Shown here piece after piece: positions 1 through 12,134 of a stretch of DNA of 64,000 nucleotides. Origin of the DNA: Mangifera indica (Eukaryota; Streptophyta; Magnoliopsida; Sapindales; Anacardiaceae). How positions within the stretch are numbered: position 1 is the stretch's first letter; each line of letters begins with the position of its first letter. The notes below the pieces were generated by a model. That model ran no database searches. It was not told the origin of the DNA and saw nothing but the letters and a program-made list of their open reading frames with translations. A program made the position numbers and the translations under genes. Location of the stretch: positions 21,251,463 to 21,315,462 of the forward strand of contig NC_058137.1 of the NCBI RefSeq assembly GCF_011075055.1, written 5' to 3'.

Positions 1-1554
1 GAGAAGAAGGAAAAAAAAATAAAATGGGGACATCAAGAGTCAAAAGCTTCATTTTTCTATATTCAGTCCTCAAGTCACTTGAGAAAACTTGTAACGGCCT
101 ACTTTTGCTTCCACTGTTCCATACATATCTCTTGAACTCAATGCTTTAAACCTTGACAGTTGACAGAAGGAAAAAAGTTCCGCATGCTTCAATTAGGGTT
201 GAATCATCCATTGGCTTGTCATCTGTAATATGAATTAATTAATAAAAAACTTAATCTAATATAGACTCTAAATTATTTTATCTCAATATCGATTATTTTA
301 TTTAAAAAAAAAAAAAGAAAAAAGATTAACTAATCTGTGACATTGATATGACACAGCTAGTATTGCTGTCTTTAAATTGTTGAATGTGGCTATCTTGAAA
401 TGTTAAGTGTTATTTCTTGTATAAGCATGTGTAGCTCCTGAAATTTAAGTTATTTAAATATTATCTTTTTCAAACATAATTTTCATCTGAATACTGATGA
501 GATGTAAATTCTCATTGAAAGATGAAAGAGCATGTGGTCGTGACCACTTGGTAGCGGGTTCAAGTGTGTTTCACCGGAGTGATGTTGAGTGCCACACATG
601 TGGGGTTGATTGGACCGTTACCTTGATCATTGTAGGGTTAAGCAGTTCAACCAGCTGGGGCATCCCTTTTGTTAAACTAGCTGCAACTTATTTATTTACA
701 AAGTAACTTTTTCTAAATTTGCAACCATCTCATTTTATTGGATTAATCAGGGAAAAATCAGGCTTTATCATTTCACTTTGAGCTTTATTTTTGGTTGTAA
801 ATATGTTGTTTAGGCTCTATGCTGTGGGTCTGTGTTGCTGTATTTTCTTATCTGTGCAATAGTTAGATAAAGTTCTTTTGTTTGATCTAGTTCAAGTCAG
901 TATCTTCTAGGTTTGAGTGGAATGATAATCCTGAACAATTTTTAGTGGGCAATGCACATTTGTTGTTAAGCAACGAATAAAGGGTTAAAGCAGTTTGAGT
1001 CTTATGTGCGCACTAAGAGTGATAGTCAATTTGAGTGTGACAATGAATATCCACTTGAAGTAGGTCTGTTTCTGAAGTTGCATTTACTGGTGGATTCATC
1101 TGAATCAAACAGATAATTTTACAATATTTAAATTGATTGGTATTTGCAGAATAATTGTTTCAGCATCTCCTAAATTGGACTATCAAAACATGTTATAGAA
1201 TACAATAAAACTGTGCACCCAGTTTTGAGTACCCATGTATATCATCATGTGATTAGATGATTTTGAATTAAGGATAAAGTGACATTCAATCAAACGGTGA
1301 CACATCATTTAAATATGTAATTGGGTTTTCAAAGCTGGGTGTACATAATATTGCTCTTTAGAATATGGCTGTTGTGAACCACTTTTAGGTATGCTCATCG
1401 CTCAACCTGCTCTTATAATGAAGTTCTCTGAAATTGCTCTAGACATTATCACTACTTGCAACTGAAAGATGAATAGTGAATTTGCAGAAATTTGCACGGC
1501 ATTGTCATGTCCATTTGTTCATTTCCTCAACAAGACTCTGTAATTGTGCTCTAG
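1..1554. other. AT-rich non-coding DNA, possibly intron of a gene starting outside the window
   Basis: No convincing coding region is seen. If the candidate exons at 1555 and 2005 are real, this stretch is upstream intron. It holds one MITE (1203-1356). The stretch 500-680 is richer in GC and has a tRNA B-box-like GGTTCAAGTG at about 557, but no matching cloverleaf. Confidence 0.4.
1203..1356. mobile_element. Short MITE (member of the 181-bp family), 154 bp
   Basis: The left end CAATAAAACTGTGCACCC and right end GGGTGTACATAATATTGCTC are imperfect inverted repeats and match the ends of the 181-bp copies at 45927, 54346 and 59488. The flanks TATAGAATA (1194-1202) and TTTAGAATA (1357-1365) agree at 8 of 9 bases, as expected for an old 9-bp target-site duplication. 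The interior is diverged from the 181-bp copies and slightly shorter. Confidence 0.65.
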
Positions 1555-2021
1555 GTGGTCACCCTCCATTCCACATGCAGCAACAACTGCCACTGCTTCT
1601 AATAATGGAGTAACTGCAGTTTCCACTCAAGGTACGTCAACCACACCCACAATTTTAGTTGCAATTCTTCTCACATGGATCTAATTTGTGAATTAGTATG
1701 AAATAGGATTTATATTCATTCTGTCAGTACGCAAGCCACAACTAAGCATTTGCTAGTCTCTTTCATTGTGGTGCAACACAATTTTAATGTTTGGAGAAAG
1801 GCGAATCTAAGAACATGAATGTAAGATTTTAGACCCGTGGGTCCTGTCCAACTGTTGTTCCATACTGAAATGATTTTCCATACTCCAGAACTAATGGACT
1901 TCATTGAGCTTTAACTTGTCAAGAAGAGCAAGCTCTACCCATGTCACAAATCTCACATTTTGTTGAGATTTTTTATTGATCAATATCCAAATTTCTGATT
2001 ACAGGTCCACCGAACAGTTGA
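1555..2021 (+). CDS. Possible last two exons of an unidentified gene (partial)
   Basis: Exon-like blocks are 1555-1631 (acceptor CTCTAG before it, donor GTACGT after it) and 2005-2021 (acceptor TTACAG). One reading frame runs open through the first block as WSPSIPHAATTATASNNGV followed by TAVSTQ. It continues in phase across the splice as GPPNS and then stops at TGA 2019-2021. The in-phase join and good splice sites are the only support; no family is recognised, and the upstream exons would lie before the window. It could equally be a spliced untranslated region or chance. Confidence 0.3.
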
Positions 2022-3499
2022 TATTAATCTAATGACAGTATCATACTAGTAACATAATTGTCATTCCCGAGGTTTAGTTGGAAGATAGTCAATCCTTCGA
2101 AGTTTTGGACTCTAAACTGGTTTCACGGTTGTTAGCTTTTGCCAAACATCTGCTTAACTTTAATCATCTTCGACTTCAGTCAGTGGCAGGCTCAAGATTT
2201 ATAGTGGAAAGAGAGTCAATCTCTGTAGAATTATATTGTTTTGATTTGTGAATAACTTGTATAGGTGTCAGTGTTAGCTTCCTCGTACTAGAGTGGTCGT
2301 CTTCCTCATAAATTTCAACTTCCGTTGAATTGTGAAATGGCCACCATCTTTCCTGGAAAACAATAATTGCCATAAAAAAGTTGTAGCAAAATTCCGTGTG
2401 GGTTGACCAGAAGCCATGCTTTGAGAAAGTGAATAGGAGCAAAGTTTTGGCTGTTGATCACATGAAAATAGTTGTTTGCACGAACTTGTTTTATTTTATG
2501 TTTGAGATTTGAAGTATTTTAGATTGTTCTGAATTGTTTTTTTTTTAAATGCCAAATTAACTATATTTACTTTGATTATTATTTGATTAATAAAGATGAG
2601 TGGTATAAATCTTGAAGCATATTTTTGCTCAGTTAACTCCAAAAATGTCTCTCCAAATTTGAACTTGAATATCATATGAACAGAGAATGGACCACCCCTT
2701 ATATTATATGATCCCTTTTGTTTATGCCAAGGCGGGTCAACCCTTTTTAAATCTCATCTCACATAGAGTAACATTATATGCATAAATAAATTGTATAAAT
2801 TTGTCTATACAAATTAAAATAGTAACGTCTGATTGTGCGATTTTGAAGTAAAAGAAAAAATAAATAGTTAAATTACCCAATCACAAACTATCACAATCTT
2901 GTCTTTTATTTTATGAGCCTAGTGGGTATCTAGTTACCAGACGATAATGGCAATCATAAGGATAACATATACAAAGCTTGGAGGGGAGAGGCAGGCAGCC
3001 ATGGCCACCAGTCATACATTGAAAGGTTGATTTTGAATCTAAAGAGGTGACATGATCGATCATGTTCATCTTCTTGGAATTTTAGGAGAAACAAAACAAA
3101 CTACAATTATTATTATTATTATTATTATGAAAGACAGATTTCTGAAACTGAAAATCCATAAACAAATGTAGTCTCAATCTATCTTCTCTGGATTGCACAT
3201 GATGCTTTCATCCCCATTTCAGTTCATTGTTGTTTGTTTTATATTGCCTTGTTCAAAAACTGTTTCTAAAAATTTTTCCTAATTTATTTTATATTTCTTC
3301 CGGACAATCGATGACTTTTTATTTCTTTTCATTAAATACTTAATGAGTCAGTTGGACATGTGGGCGGTTTTTTTTTTTTTCAACTTTGTTTTGTTTTGTA
3401 TTCAAGAAAGGTAAAATGGGATTTTGATGTTATGTTTTTAGAACACAAGTTTTATAAGAAAATTTCAAACTTGGTTTTGTTTAAAAAATATTTCGGAAA
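2022..3499. other. AT-rich spacer
   Basis: No gene is visible. A pure (ATT)n microsatellite runs from about 3107 to 3128. Position 2770-2830 has weak resemblance to the termini of the 181-bp MITE family but no clear duplication. Confidence 0.5.
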
Positions 3500-3678
3500 C
3501 AATAAAATTATATGTAGTTGTACACAATTTTTATATACAATTTTATGCACAAATAACAATATGTCACAATTTAATTAAGTTTTATTTTATTTTTAATTTT
3601 TAATTATTCAATCATATTATGAGATGTCGTCGTTTATGCACAAAATCATGTACAAAAATTGTATATATAACATTATTT
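3500..3678. mobile_element. Short MITE (181-bp family), 179 bp
   Basis: It starts CAATAAAATTATATG and ends ATATATAACATTATT, with inner arms around GTACACAATTTTTATATAC and GTACAAAAATTGTATATA. The flanks TTTCGGAAA (3491-3499) and TTTTGGAAA (3679-3687) agree at 8 of 9 bases. The length is close to the 181-bp copies. Confidence 0.6.
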
Positions 3679-3832
3679 TTTTGGAAATTAGTATTGGGCA
3701 TTTTTTTCTATTAAAAATATTGATTTTATTTATTATTTTATAAAAAGGATTATTAAGGCTCTTTAATGTAATATTGAAAATTAAAACTAAGTTTCCATTT
3801 CCCACTTTGATTAAGATTGTTATTATTTTTAA

Positions 3833-4673
3833 GGCCAAAGGTACCCACCCAAGGTTTACTTTTCTCAAATTGCCACCCGTTAATTTTAAAAAACCAAAAA
3901 ACTCACTCATCAACAGTTAAAGTTAACAATTTTAAAGATAAAATCGTTATTTAACTAATAATATTTAAAAAACTAAAATTTTATCTTTTTTTCACCCTAA
4001 ACCCTAAAAAACTAATAATTTTTTATCAATGAGAAGTTAAAGACATTACATTTTCCCCCTACTAGTGTTTTCAATTTCCTCTTATCTTCTTTGGTGATCA
4101 GAGTTGGTTGAGAGCCTCGTCAACGCATCCTCTATTTGTTGTCGATGACCTGACTGGAGAAAGATTGCAAGACAGTGAATCGATGGATGAATTGGTCTTG
4201 ATTTCACTAGATTCAACAATGATTCGATCAGATTCAAAGGTGGGAAATGCTTTCCACCTCTGAATTCGATCGAACTGCTGTCAAATCTAGTGAAATCATG
4301 ACCTTTTGTCCATCGATGGCCTTTGTGGATGCATTCAACCATCCGTTGGTTCGTTGTCTTTCAGTCTTTCTTCGATCAAGGTCGTTGATGACAGGTAGAG
4401 GATGGGCTGATGAGGCTTTCGATCGGCTTCGGTCATCGAAGAAGAAGGGAGAAAATTGAAAACCCTAACAAGAGGAAAATGTAATTTTTTAAACTTTTGG
4501 GTGAAGGAAAATAGTTAATTTTTTAGGGTTTAGAGTGAAAAAAGAAATAAAATTTTAAAACTAATGGATTTGTTTAATTTTAACGGTTAATAGATGAATT
4601 TTTAGATTTTTGAAAGTTAATAGATAAGACTTGGGGGAAAAAGTAAACCTTGTGTGGAATAAGTCCTTTGGCG
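3833..4673. mobile_element. Foldback (long inverted repeat) element, Mutator-like, 841 bp
   Basis: The left end GGCCAAAGGTACCCACCCAAGG is mirrored by the right end AAACCTTGTGTGGAATAAGTCCTTTGGCG. The arms stay complementary inward: CACCCTAAACCCTAAAAAACT near 3993 pairs with the copy of TTTTTAGGGTTTAGAGTG near 4523, and the core holds a further inverted pair around 4190-4280. The flanks look like a decayed duplication (TATTTTTAA and ATATTTTAA). Short reading frames on both strands of the core are products of the palindrome. Confidence 0.7.
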
Positions 4674-5625
4674 ATATTTTAATTACACAACTTGATAATG
4701 GAATAAGCTAATAGAATCTGTTATTTTCTTAATGTATAAATTAAAAAAATGGTGAATAAACGTGCTCAATATTCAATCAAAAAAACCATAAAATAAAATC
4801 AAGAAAACAATTTAATCTCTTTTATGAATTATAAATTAAAAATAAAAAGAAAACAACTCTTTTATTCTTCTATATAAATATTAATATCAAACATATTTTG
4901 AATGCTTTTATTTTTTTAAAATATTTTTTTCAGATTAAAATATTAATTTAATTCTTTTGAGTTTATTTTAAAAAGTAAAATTCCAAACAACTCTCTCCAT
5001 TGAATACTCATAAAAATATGTTTTGTCAATCAAATATATCAAATCATTTAATATGGACATATGAACCACATATATGATATCATAAGCTTTCTCAATTCAA
5101 CTCGGTTAAACTAAAGTAGAATTGAACAAGAGCCATCATATAAAATTCAACATTCATTTTATAATAAAATGATTTCAGTTTTTTCTTTTAATTATCAGAA
5201 CCTGTTTATATTTGTTAGACAGATAAACTTAGAGCATAATAATTATATTTATAATTGTTGTATTAGATGAATTAAAATTTCATAAATGTGACATAGATAA
5301 AAATCTAAATTTTTATTTTAAAAATTTTAATACTTTATCAATTTTGTAAACTCTTATGGTCAAACCTGTTGAGCTACTCCTGCATTTAAATTATTTTAAA
5401 TTTATTTATTTACTATTTATTAAAAATTGGTATTGCAAACGGAGCCAATAAAAGAACTCTGACGAAAGAAACACAGTAGAATCGATAGAATTCAATGAGC
5501 TAAGCTCAACCGCATTAAACTTTTCATCTCAAAATTTATTACTCTTATAAGAATAAATTGAAGGTCCCCAACAACCAACCCTAGCTAACTCCCTTTATGC
5601 TCTTCTTCTTCCCAATTAATGCCTC
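4674..5625. other. AT-rich spacer upstream of the OFP15-like gene
   Basis: No gene or clear repeat is recognised. The last 100 bases form the promoter of the OVATE gene. Confidence 0.5.
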
Positions 5626-5640
5626 CATAAATACATATAT
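5626..5640 (+). promoter_or_regulatory. TATA-like box of the OFP15-like gene
   Basis: CATAAATACATATAT lies about 70 bases before the start codon, followed by a pyrimidine-rich leader (CTTCATTTCCTTTCTTCTTCC) typical of plant 5' UTRs. Called by position and composition only. Confidence 0.4.
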
Positions 5641-5704
5641 TTGACCCCCTGAAATTCATTTCAAAACTTTCACATCTTCATTTCCTTTCTTCTTCCAGAC
5701 CCAC

Positions 5705-6547
5705 ATGGGCAAGAAAATGAAGCTTCCTAATTTTCTCTCCAAAAATAATAGCACCACAAGATTAGCAAGATCATCTTCTTGGCCATGGCCTTCTTGTCAC
5801 CAACCAAGAACTCCTTCTTTTAGAACCAATTATAATAATAATAATAATCATATTGTTATTATTGATAATAACACCATCAATTCAGCCTGTAAGTTAGATT
5901 TGCTTGATGATCATCATCTCCAAGCAACTCGTGATTCTTCATGGTTCACCACCACTTCGACGGCCTCAGAGGAAGAATGGAGAGCGGTTGATTCCTCCGT
6001 GGAGAGTGTCATCAAAGGCTTGAAATTTGAAACTGAGAGGCTGTTTTTTGAGCCGGGTGAGACGAGTTCAATCCTGGAGGAAGCAAAGACAGGAGGGTTT
6101 CCGTTTAAAAAGAGTTTAGTTTTGTCAATGGAGTCTCAAGATCCTTACGTTGACTTCAGAAAATCCATGGAGGAAATGGTGGAAGCTCATGGGTTGAAAG
6201 ATTGGGAAGATCTTGAAGAGCTTTTGAGCTGCTATTTAAGAGTCAATGGAAACAGCAACCATGGATATATAGTTAGAGCTTTCGTTGACTTACTTGTCGC
6301 TCTCGCTCTCTCTGCTTCTTCTTCTTCATCATCGTCTTCAAGTAAAACCAACACAGCTACAACTACTTGTTATTCGTCTTCATTAGCTTCACCTTGTTGC
6401 TGTTCTCGTTCTCCTTCTTCTCCATTATCATTTTTCACTTCTTCTTCAGAAGATTCTTCTTCAACTCCTTGTACCGTTTCTTTATTACAAGGCGATGCGG
6501 AGGAGGAGGAGATTGAACAAAAAGATAATACATCTTCTTCATCTTAA
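5705..6547 (+). CDS. OFP15: OVATE family protein, OFP15-like transcriptional repressor
   Basis: Single-exon gene of 280 residues. It begins MGKKMKLPNFLSKN and has the SSSWPWPSCHQ stretch near residue 24, both typical of the OFP13/15/18 clade. The OVATE domain covers about residues 142-200 (MESQDPYVDFRKSMEEMVEA, then LLSCYLRV and IVRAFVDLL). A second clade motif, VESVIKGLKFETERLFFEP, lies near residue 100. The tail is serine-rich with a run of ten Ser at about 206-215 and the CCCSRSPSSPLSFFTS motif also known from OFP15. The family acts in the nucleus as repressors that bind TALE homeodomain proteins and TONNEAU1-recruiting proteins and shape organs. An asparagine run (residues 40-47) comes from an AAT microsatellite. 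The clade is well supported; the number 15 rests on recalled motifs and gene order. Confidence 0.9.
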   Translation: MGKKMKLPNFLSKNNSTTRLARSSSWPWPSCHQPRTPSFRTNYNNNNNHIVIIDNNTINSACKLDLLDDHHLQATRDSSWFTTTSTASEEEWRAVDSSVESVIKGLKFETERLFFEPGETSSILEEAKTGGFPFKKSLVLSMESQDPYVDFRKSMEEMVEAHGLKDWEDLEELLSCYLRVNGNSNHGYIVRAFVDLLVALALSASSSSSSSSSKTNTATTTCYSSSLASPCCCSRSPSSPLSFFTSSSEDSSSTPCTVSLLQGDAEEEEIEQKDNTSSSS

Positions 6548-9500
6548 TTAATTGCTTGTATTCATGATTCCCCTCTAATCTTTGTATATATCCAGACGTT
6601 TTTTTGTCTTTTAAGAATTAATTATGGATTATTTCTCATTTTCCACTATTTCGAAAGCAATAGCTTATGTGTTTAAATTTTTATATAGATAATATATTAT
6701 TTGATTAAATAATTTTAAATTAATAATAAAATAATTTTCTATCGAGATATTATCTATATTTTCAATTTCATATTTAACAATAATAAATGACTTATTCTTG
6801 GGTCTCGATCAAATAAGGAATTTGTTACATTAATAAATAATTGGCTAAAGAATGATAAAGTTGACAATTTGTTAAATTAAAGGAAACATGCTAACAATAG
6901 GCCATGTCAATGAAGTACAAGTGACTATAACATATTTTTGCAAATTTAAGGACAAATTAAACAACCCTAAAAAATGCTAATAATTTATGCAAAATCAGGT
7001 CCAAGTGTTAGCAGGGCGATGGAGCAATGCCTACCATTGGATGAGCTTCAGTTGGAGAAATAGTTGATGAGAGATTATAACAACATTAGATCAAGGCCAT
7101 TGAATTCGAAATGATTTATTCCAGGTGATAGGAACAAGTCCAGCGCAGAGATTTTGGCAGGGAGCTAAACTCCTATCCTGTGCAGCTGGAAACAAAACAA
7201 TATCGTTGTAGCCCCAAAAATTGAGAAATAGCATTGTTTTGGTGTTGATAAATTAATCTCTCCATGTGACCATTTAAGGCACTTATCTACGGTTATAATA
7301 GTCAAATTATATATTTTATTATGCATAAAAAGATATCTAATTTTTTATATTTTATATTGTATGAGATCATGAAATTTGTCTTTAAAGTATAAAATAATAA
7401 AAGTTTTTATTAGCATATTATTATTTAAAAAAATATCATAATTATTTTTAAAATTTAAAATTTTTTATTACATCTTTACTATATCATCATTTAAAAAAAA
7501 TTATATCGATCTGTATTTGTATATATTCGTATCATAAAATATATATTTTATCTTATAATATATATCCTATCATATATTATATGATATTGATAATTATAGT
7601 TACAATAATAACTAATTCTATACATTTTCTTTACCCTCCCTAAACTTTGCTCTTCAACCAAACATCCTTCCTTTTTCGCTCAGTATGTTTCATTCACTTT
7701 CTCTCCAACCAAACATCATAAATTTTTACCTAAATTATATGAAACCCTAAACCCTATCCCTAGTAACAATAAGGAGGACGAATGGCACTATCATCGAGTT
7801 GGCGTGGGGGGAGCTGTGTTAATTAAATGACAAACCTCGGGGGTGCATTGAGAGTGAGTTTAAAGCCTACAAACAAACCAGCCTGCAGAATCAGAAAAAA
7901 CAGGAAAAGGAAAAGGATAGCCATGGGGCAACACCTTATCAACTCAATATCCACAAGAATTTTGAATGTTTGTCTCCATTAATTTCACAATCAGATGCAA
8001 GTAAATGCTGCAAGAAAAAACAAAGAGGGTGGCATGTTCTTAGTGGGTCAATGCATGGGACCTTTGAGTTATTGTAAGAGAGATTTGATTTTTCAATAAT
8101 TGGTAGTTATGGAATAAAAAATCACCTTGTGTTGAGAAAAAGCAGTCAAGCGTCCGAGAATTTGTGGAGGGAGACAAAAGTAACATTCAAGCTGACTTTT
8201 TCTAAGCAAGAATTGCATTTGTGTTGTCGAGACAGTGCAATTCTGTTAGCACAAAGAAATGTGGTACAAATGTAACAGGCAAATTTCAACCTTCCACAAT
8301 GAAATATGTATGTAACCACTTTTTATGGAATTTTTTATTTATTGAAGGCCCTTGTAATAATTTTGGAATGTACATTAAGTTTTGTTGATGTGATTTCTCG
8401 TCACTTACTAATATATGTAATTTAAAGCATTGCATAAAATAGGTTATAATAACAACATTAGAGTCTAGGAAGACTCAAATATGTCTACTATAAGTTTGAA
8501 GATTAATGTAAATATAGTGTATGTAAATAGAGTTGAAAAGAACAACATTAAGATTTTATGTGATTTGACTCAATAATCATAATACCTATATCTATGGTAT
8601 TCTTACAAGTATATAATGTAATACAAGGGCAATAATCTTGTTATTCTCTTTCTGTACTCTACTCTCTATCTTTTTTTCGTTTGCTTTCTTTTTTCACATT
8701 TTTTCTTTTTACTTTTTATATATAAGTTTTTTTGAAAGGAAAAAAACATCCCTTTAATTTTACCCCTTGGAAAGTTAACCCATGATTTTAAATTTAAATG
8801 GATAAATTTATGCATATGTTGATAGTGTTACATTTATGCAAAAGTTAACGTCTTTATAAATTAGGTGATTATTGTGGTGTAAGATCGTGCTCGAGACTTC
8901 TTTTAATAACTACTAAAGGATTTTCTTCACATTTAAAATCACTCAGATCATTATTCAGTGTTTGCTAGTATCTAGGTTTTTGACATCTCAAACTAAAGTA
9001 TTAAGTAATATCCACTGCATCTAGTTGTGCTTTGAGGGTTAAATCTTGAAGTACCCAATTTTTAGCTCATATCAACTTTAAAACGTCTCCAATTATACAA
9101 AGGGTCATTAGATGCCAAATCAATCACTTCTTTGACTGATTGCATCAAAACATTAGCACCAAATTACATTATACTTCCGTTGCCAAGCATTTCCCAGTAA
9201 GCAACAATCTATAAAAATCGAATCCAAGTTGATAATATCAGAAACCGTAACAAAACTTTGTGAAAAAATTATCTTGAGAAATCTATGAAAATCGAATTCA
9301 ATTTCAACGGTAGAAGCCATTATTGTGAGTTGTGTCAGTGGGCGGTTCTTTGGCATGAGGGTGTGGGAGAACAAGGGTGAAACATTAGGCTTTTCTTTGA
9401 TGGAGGGTTATTTATTTATTTATTTGTATAGATATATAAGTAATTACATACAAGTTAAAACTTTTAGTCAGGTATTAAAGGGCATTTATTCTTTTCACTA

Positions 9501-10039
9501 AATCTATCATAAATTCTTACAAATTTTGTTAACAGAACTGACATATGGGTGAAAATAGACTTTTAAAATTTAAAGGGAGTTTAGAGACAATTAGTCATTT
9601 GATCTGGTTACAGATTTTAAAACCCTTTAAAAAAATATTATATTACATTGCGACCCTGGAGTTCTTATTCTTACCAAACTTACCCTATTTTCAAATCAAT
9701 AACTTTGTAATGCAATCCTAGTTTTATAGGCTTATTGACTACTAATTGGATATTTTAATGCTTTCACAATAAAATCAACTGAAAAGCCTAATGTGATTCA
9801 ATCAATAGTTAGATTGATTGATCAACAGTCGAACTAATGAATTATTTCAATAAATATAAATATAATATTTAAAATAATTTTATATAATTAATCAGTGAAT
9901 ATAAAATCCAATGCATTAACATAAAAATGAACTTGGGTGAGATCATACATATATTATACCAATTGATTAGATATTGGGTTCAAATATTAGGATTTTACGA
10001 ATTAGGATGGTTTTAACAGTTCGATCGTGGTTTACTTTG
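6548..10039. other. Long AT-rich spacer
   Basis: No gene is supported. The stretch 7760-8320 is less AT-rich but has no long open frame. Position 8545-8730 belongs to a dispersed repeat listed separately. The CCCTAAACCC at 7744 is too short to be telomeric. Reading frames here are short and lack splice or domain support. Confidence 0.5.
8545..8730. repeat. Dispersed repeat, copy 1 (partner at 33840-34060)
   Basis: The segment with TTATGTGATTTGACTCAATA, then TATATCTATGG, then TATATAAG and TTTGAAAGG shares word order with 33845-34060 (AACGTGATTTGACTTGATGA, TATATCTACG, CATATATACATG, TTTGAAAGG). Both look like ends of an old retroelement, but no terminal motif could be fixed. Confidence 0.4.
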
Positions 10040-10048
10040 TTATGAAAA

Positions 10049-10857
10049 GGCCAAACGACTATTTCTCACCCAAGGTTTAGCGTTTTCTCAAATGTCCCCC
10101 CTTTAACTATGGAAACACCAAACATCCACCCATGGCCGGTTAGATTTAACAAAACCCTAACGGTGGTAAGGGTAAAATCGTCATTTTCGTTATAATATTA
10201 AAAATAAACTAAAATAGAATATAATTTTGCCCCCCTAAACTTTAAAAACTAATATTTTCTCCCAGCCTAAGTTTTAAAAAATCACAGTTTCACCCTAGGG
10301 TTTGGTTTTGAAATCTCCGGTGACCTCTCCGGCTCCGTTGCCGACGGCCTCTCCCTCCTGAAGCAACCTCTTCTTCCGGCGATCTCTTTCCTCCCATTTG
10401 GAGGTTCGATTGACGTCGGAGACTCTTTGGGAGATGAAAAACTTCGTCGGGGAAGACGACGGCTTCGTCTTCGTCTGGGAAGACGAAGATTCGTCTTCCT
10501 CGACGAAGTTCTTCGTCTCCCAAGGCGTCTCCAGCGTCGATCGGACCTCCAAATGGGAGGAAAGAGATCGCCAAAAGGAGAGGTTGCTTCGGGAGGGAGA
10601 GGCCGTCGGCAACGGAGCCGGAGAGGTCACCGGAGATTTCAAAACCAAACCCTAGGGTGAAACTGTGATTTTTTAAAACTTAGGCTGGGAGAAAATATTA
10701 GTTTTTAAAGTTTAGGGGGGCAAAAAGAGATAAAATTTTTAGACGTTAGGGTTCTGTTAAATCTAACCGGCCATAGGTGGGTGTTTGGTGTTTCCATAGT
10801 TAAAAGGGGGACATTTGAGAAAACGCTAAACCTTGGGTGGGAAATAGTCGTTTGGCC
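10049..10857. mobile_element. Foldback Mutator-like element with perfect 9-bp target duplication, 809 bp
   Basis: The ends are GGCCAAACGACTATTTC and GAAATAGTCGTTTGGCC, exact reverse complements over 17 bases. The flanks TTATGAAAA (10040-10048) and TTATGAAAA (10858-10866) are identical. The whole element is one near-perfect palindrome: the left arm through CCTAGGGTTTGGTTTTGAAA (about 10296) recurs as its complement at about 10650. The GC-rich core (10310-10650) is open in several frames on both strands, which yields mirror-image pseudo-proteins ending GDFKTKP. There is no transposase. Such a transcript would fold into a hairpin of about 400 bp. Confidence 0.9.
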
Positions 10858-10866
10858 TTATGAAAA

Positions 10867-11449
10867 CCATATCCTGTTTCGGGACAAGTTTGGACTAATC
10901 TTACCCCTGATTCTTGGTCGGATTAGTCCATGCAGCCAATCTAGTTTTCAAAGCAGTAGGGTGCTTCTAAATAGTCAGCTCAATCAGGCATAAGCATATA
11001 TTAATTTGCATTGTATAAATAAAAAATATATAATCAAACTAATTAATTAATTGTCAACGCTCCATGTTCTAGATGCATTAATTTGTCTTGGCTTCAATAT
11101 CTAAGAAGAGATTCTTGTTGGACTCGGCGAAGCTTCTAAACTTTGTGCCCAAAATTATTTTAATCTTAATCTTACAATAAGATAATCCTAAATTAATGTG
11201 GTTGAGTCAGGATTAACCAGTATTATATCTGAACAACTATGTTTAATTATTTTTCGGTGTTCAATTAAGATTATAATTAATTATGATTTATGAATTTGAT
11301 ACAAGGGAAACGGTGAAATTAAAATTAAAATTATATTTTATGTTGAAATATTTCGGATTTTAGATTTAATTAATATGATTAATCCGACAAACAACTATTT
11401 AATACATAAACTAGCTTCTCATAATTAGAATCTATATCACATTGTAGCC
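10867..11449. other. AT-rich spacer between two foldback elements
   Basis: Nothing recognised. A reading frame of 70 codons at 10781 overlaps the end of the element and is not a gene. Confidence 0.5.
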
Positions 11450-11458
11450 TTTTTATTT

Positions 11459-12125
11459 GGCCAAACGACTGCTCCCACCCGAAGTTTATTATATTTCTAA
11501 ATTGGTATCTATCAACTATTAAAAACTTTAATGCTTATCTATAGTTTATTAAAATTAACAGAATCAATTAAGCTTTTAAAGTAAAATTATCATTTCACTA
11601 GTAATATATTAAAAATAATCAATTTCTTCTTTAGATTTAAAAGTCTAATAATTTTTTCTAGAATTAAACTTCGAAATATTATATTTTCTTTCTTAGGGTT
11701 TTTTTTGTTTCTCCCTCCCATTTTTCATGCCATCATTGGTCGTTTTTTCTCTTCCTCCCTTTTTTTGACGTCATCTCTAAATGAAGAATGTTGTCTTTAT
11801 CAAAGATAAAGACGACTTTATCCAATGACAAAGATATTCTTTGTCTAGAGACAACGTCAGGAAAGGGAAGGAAGAGAGAAACCAATTGGTGATGGTGTTG
11901 GAAATGGGAGAGAGAAAATAAAGAAACCTTATGAGAAAAAACATAACATTTCAACGTTTAATTGTGAAAAAAAATTATTAATTTTCTAAATTTAAAGAAG
12001 AAATAAATAATATTAATTGGTTCGATTAATTTTAATCGTCTATATATGAGTGTTTGAATTTTTAATAGTTAATGATACTAATTTAAAAATAAAATAAACT
12101 TTGAATAAAAATAAGTCCTTTGGCC
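11459..12125. mobile_element. Foldback Mutator-like element with perfect 9-bp target duplication, 667 bp
   Basis: The left end is GGCCAAACGACTGCTCCCACC and the right end AAAATAAGTCCTTTGGCC. The flanks TTTTTATTT (11450-11458) and TTTTTATTT (12126-12134) are identical. The core holds an inverted repeat around CTTTGTC/GACAAAG (about 11790-11850). It is smaller and more diverged from the 10049 copy, with no coding capacity. Confidence 0.85.
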
Positions 12126-12134
12126 TTTTTATTT

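Noticed and set aside
500..680. Possible tRNA or tRNA-derived SINE
   Set aside because: A B-box-like GGTTCAAGTG is present, but no A box at the right spacing, no cloverleaf and no poly(A) or T-rich tail.
7740..7765. Interstitial telomere-like repeat (also near 16035 and 21405)
   Set aside because: Only one or two imperfect CCCTAAA units at each site; expected by chance in this composition.
10290..10660. Overlapping frames on both strands of up to 117 codons with similar proteins
   Set aside because: They are mirror images caused by the palindromic core of a foldback element, with no domain, start context or splice support. The same applies to frames at 4082-4459, 51994-52248, 54663-54989 and 60801-61302.
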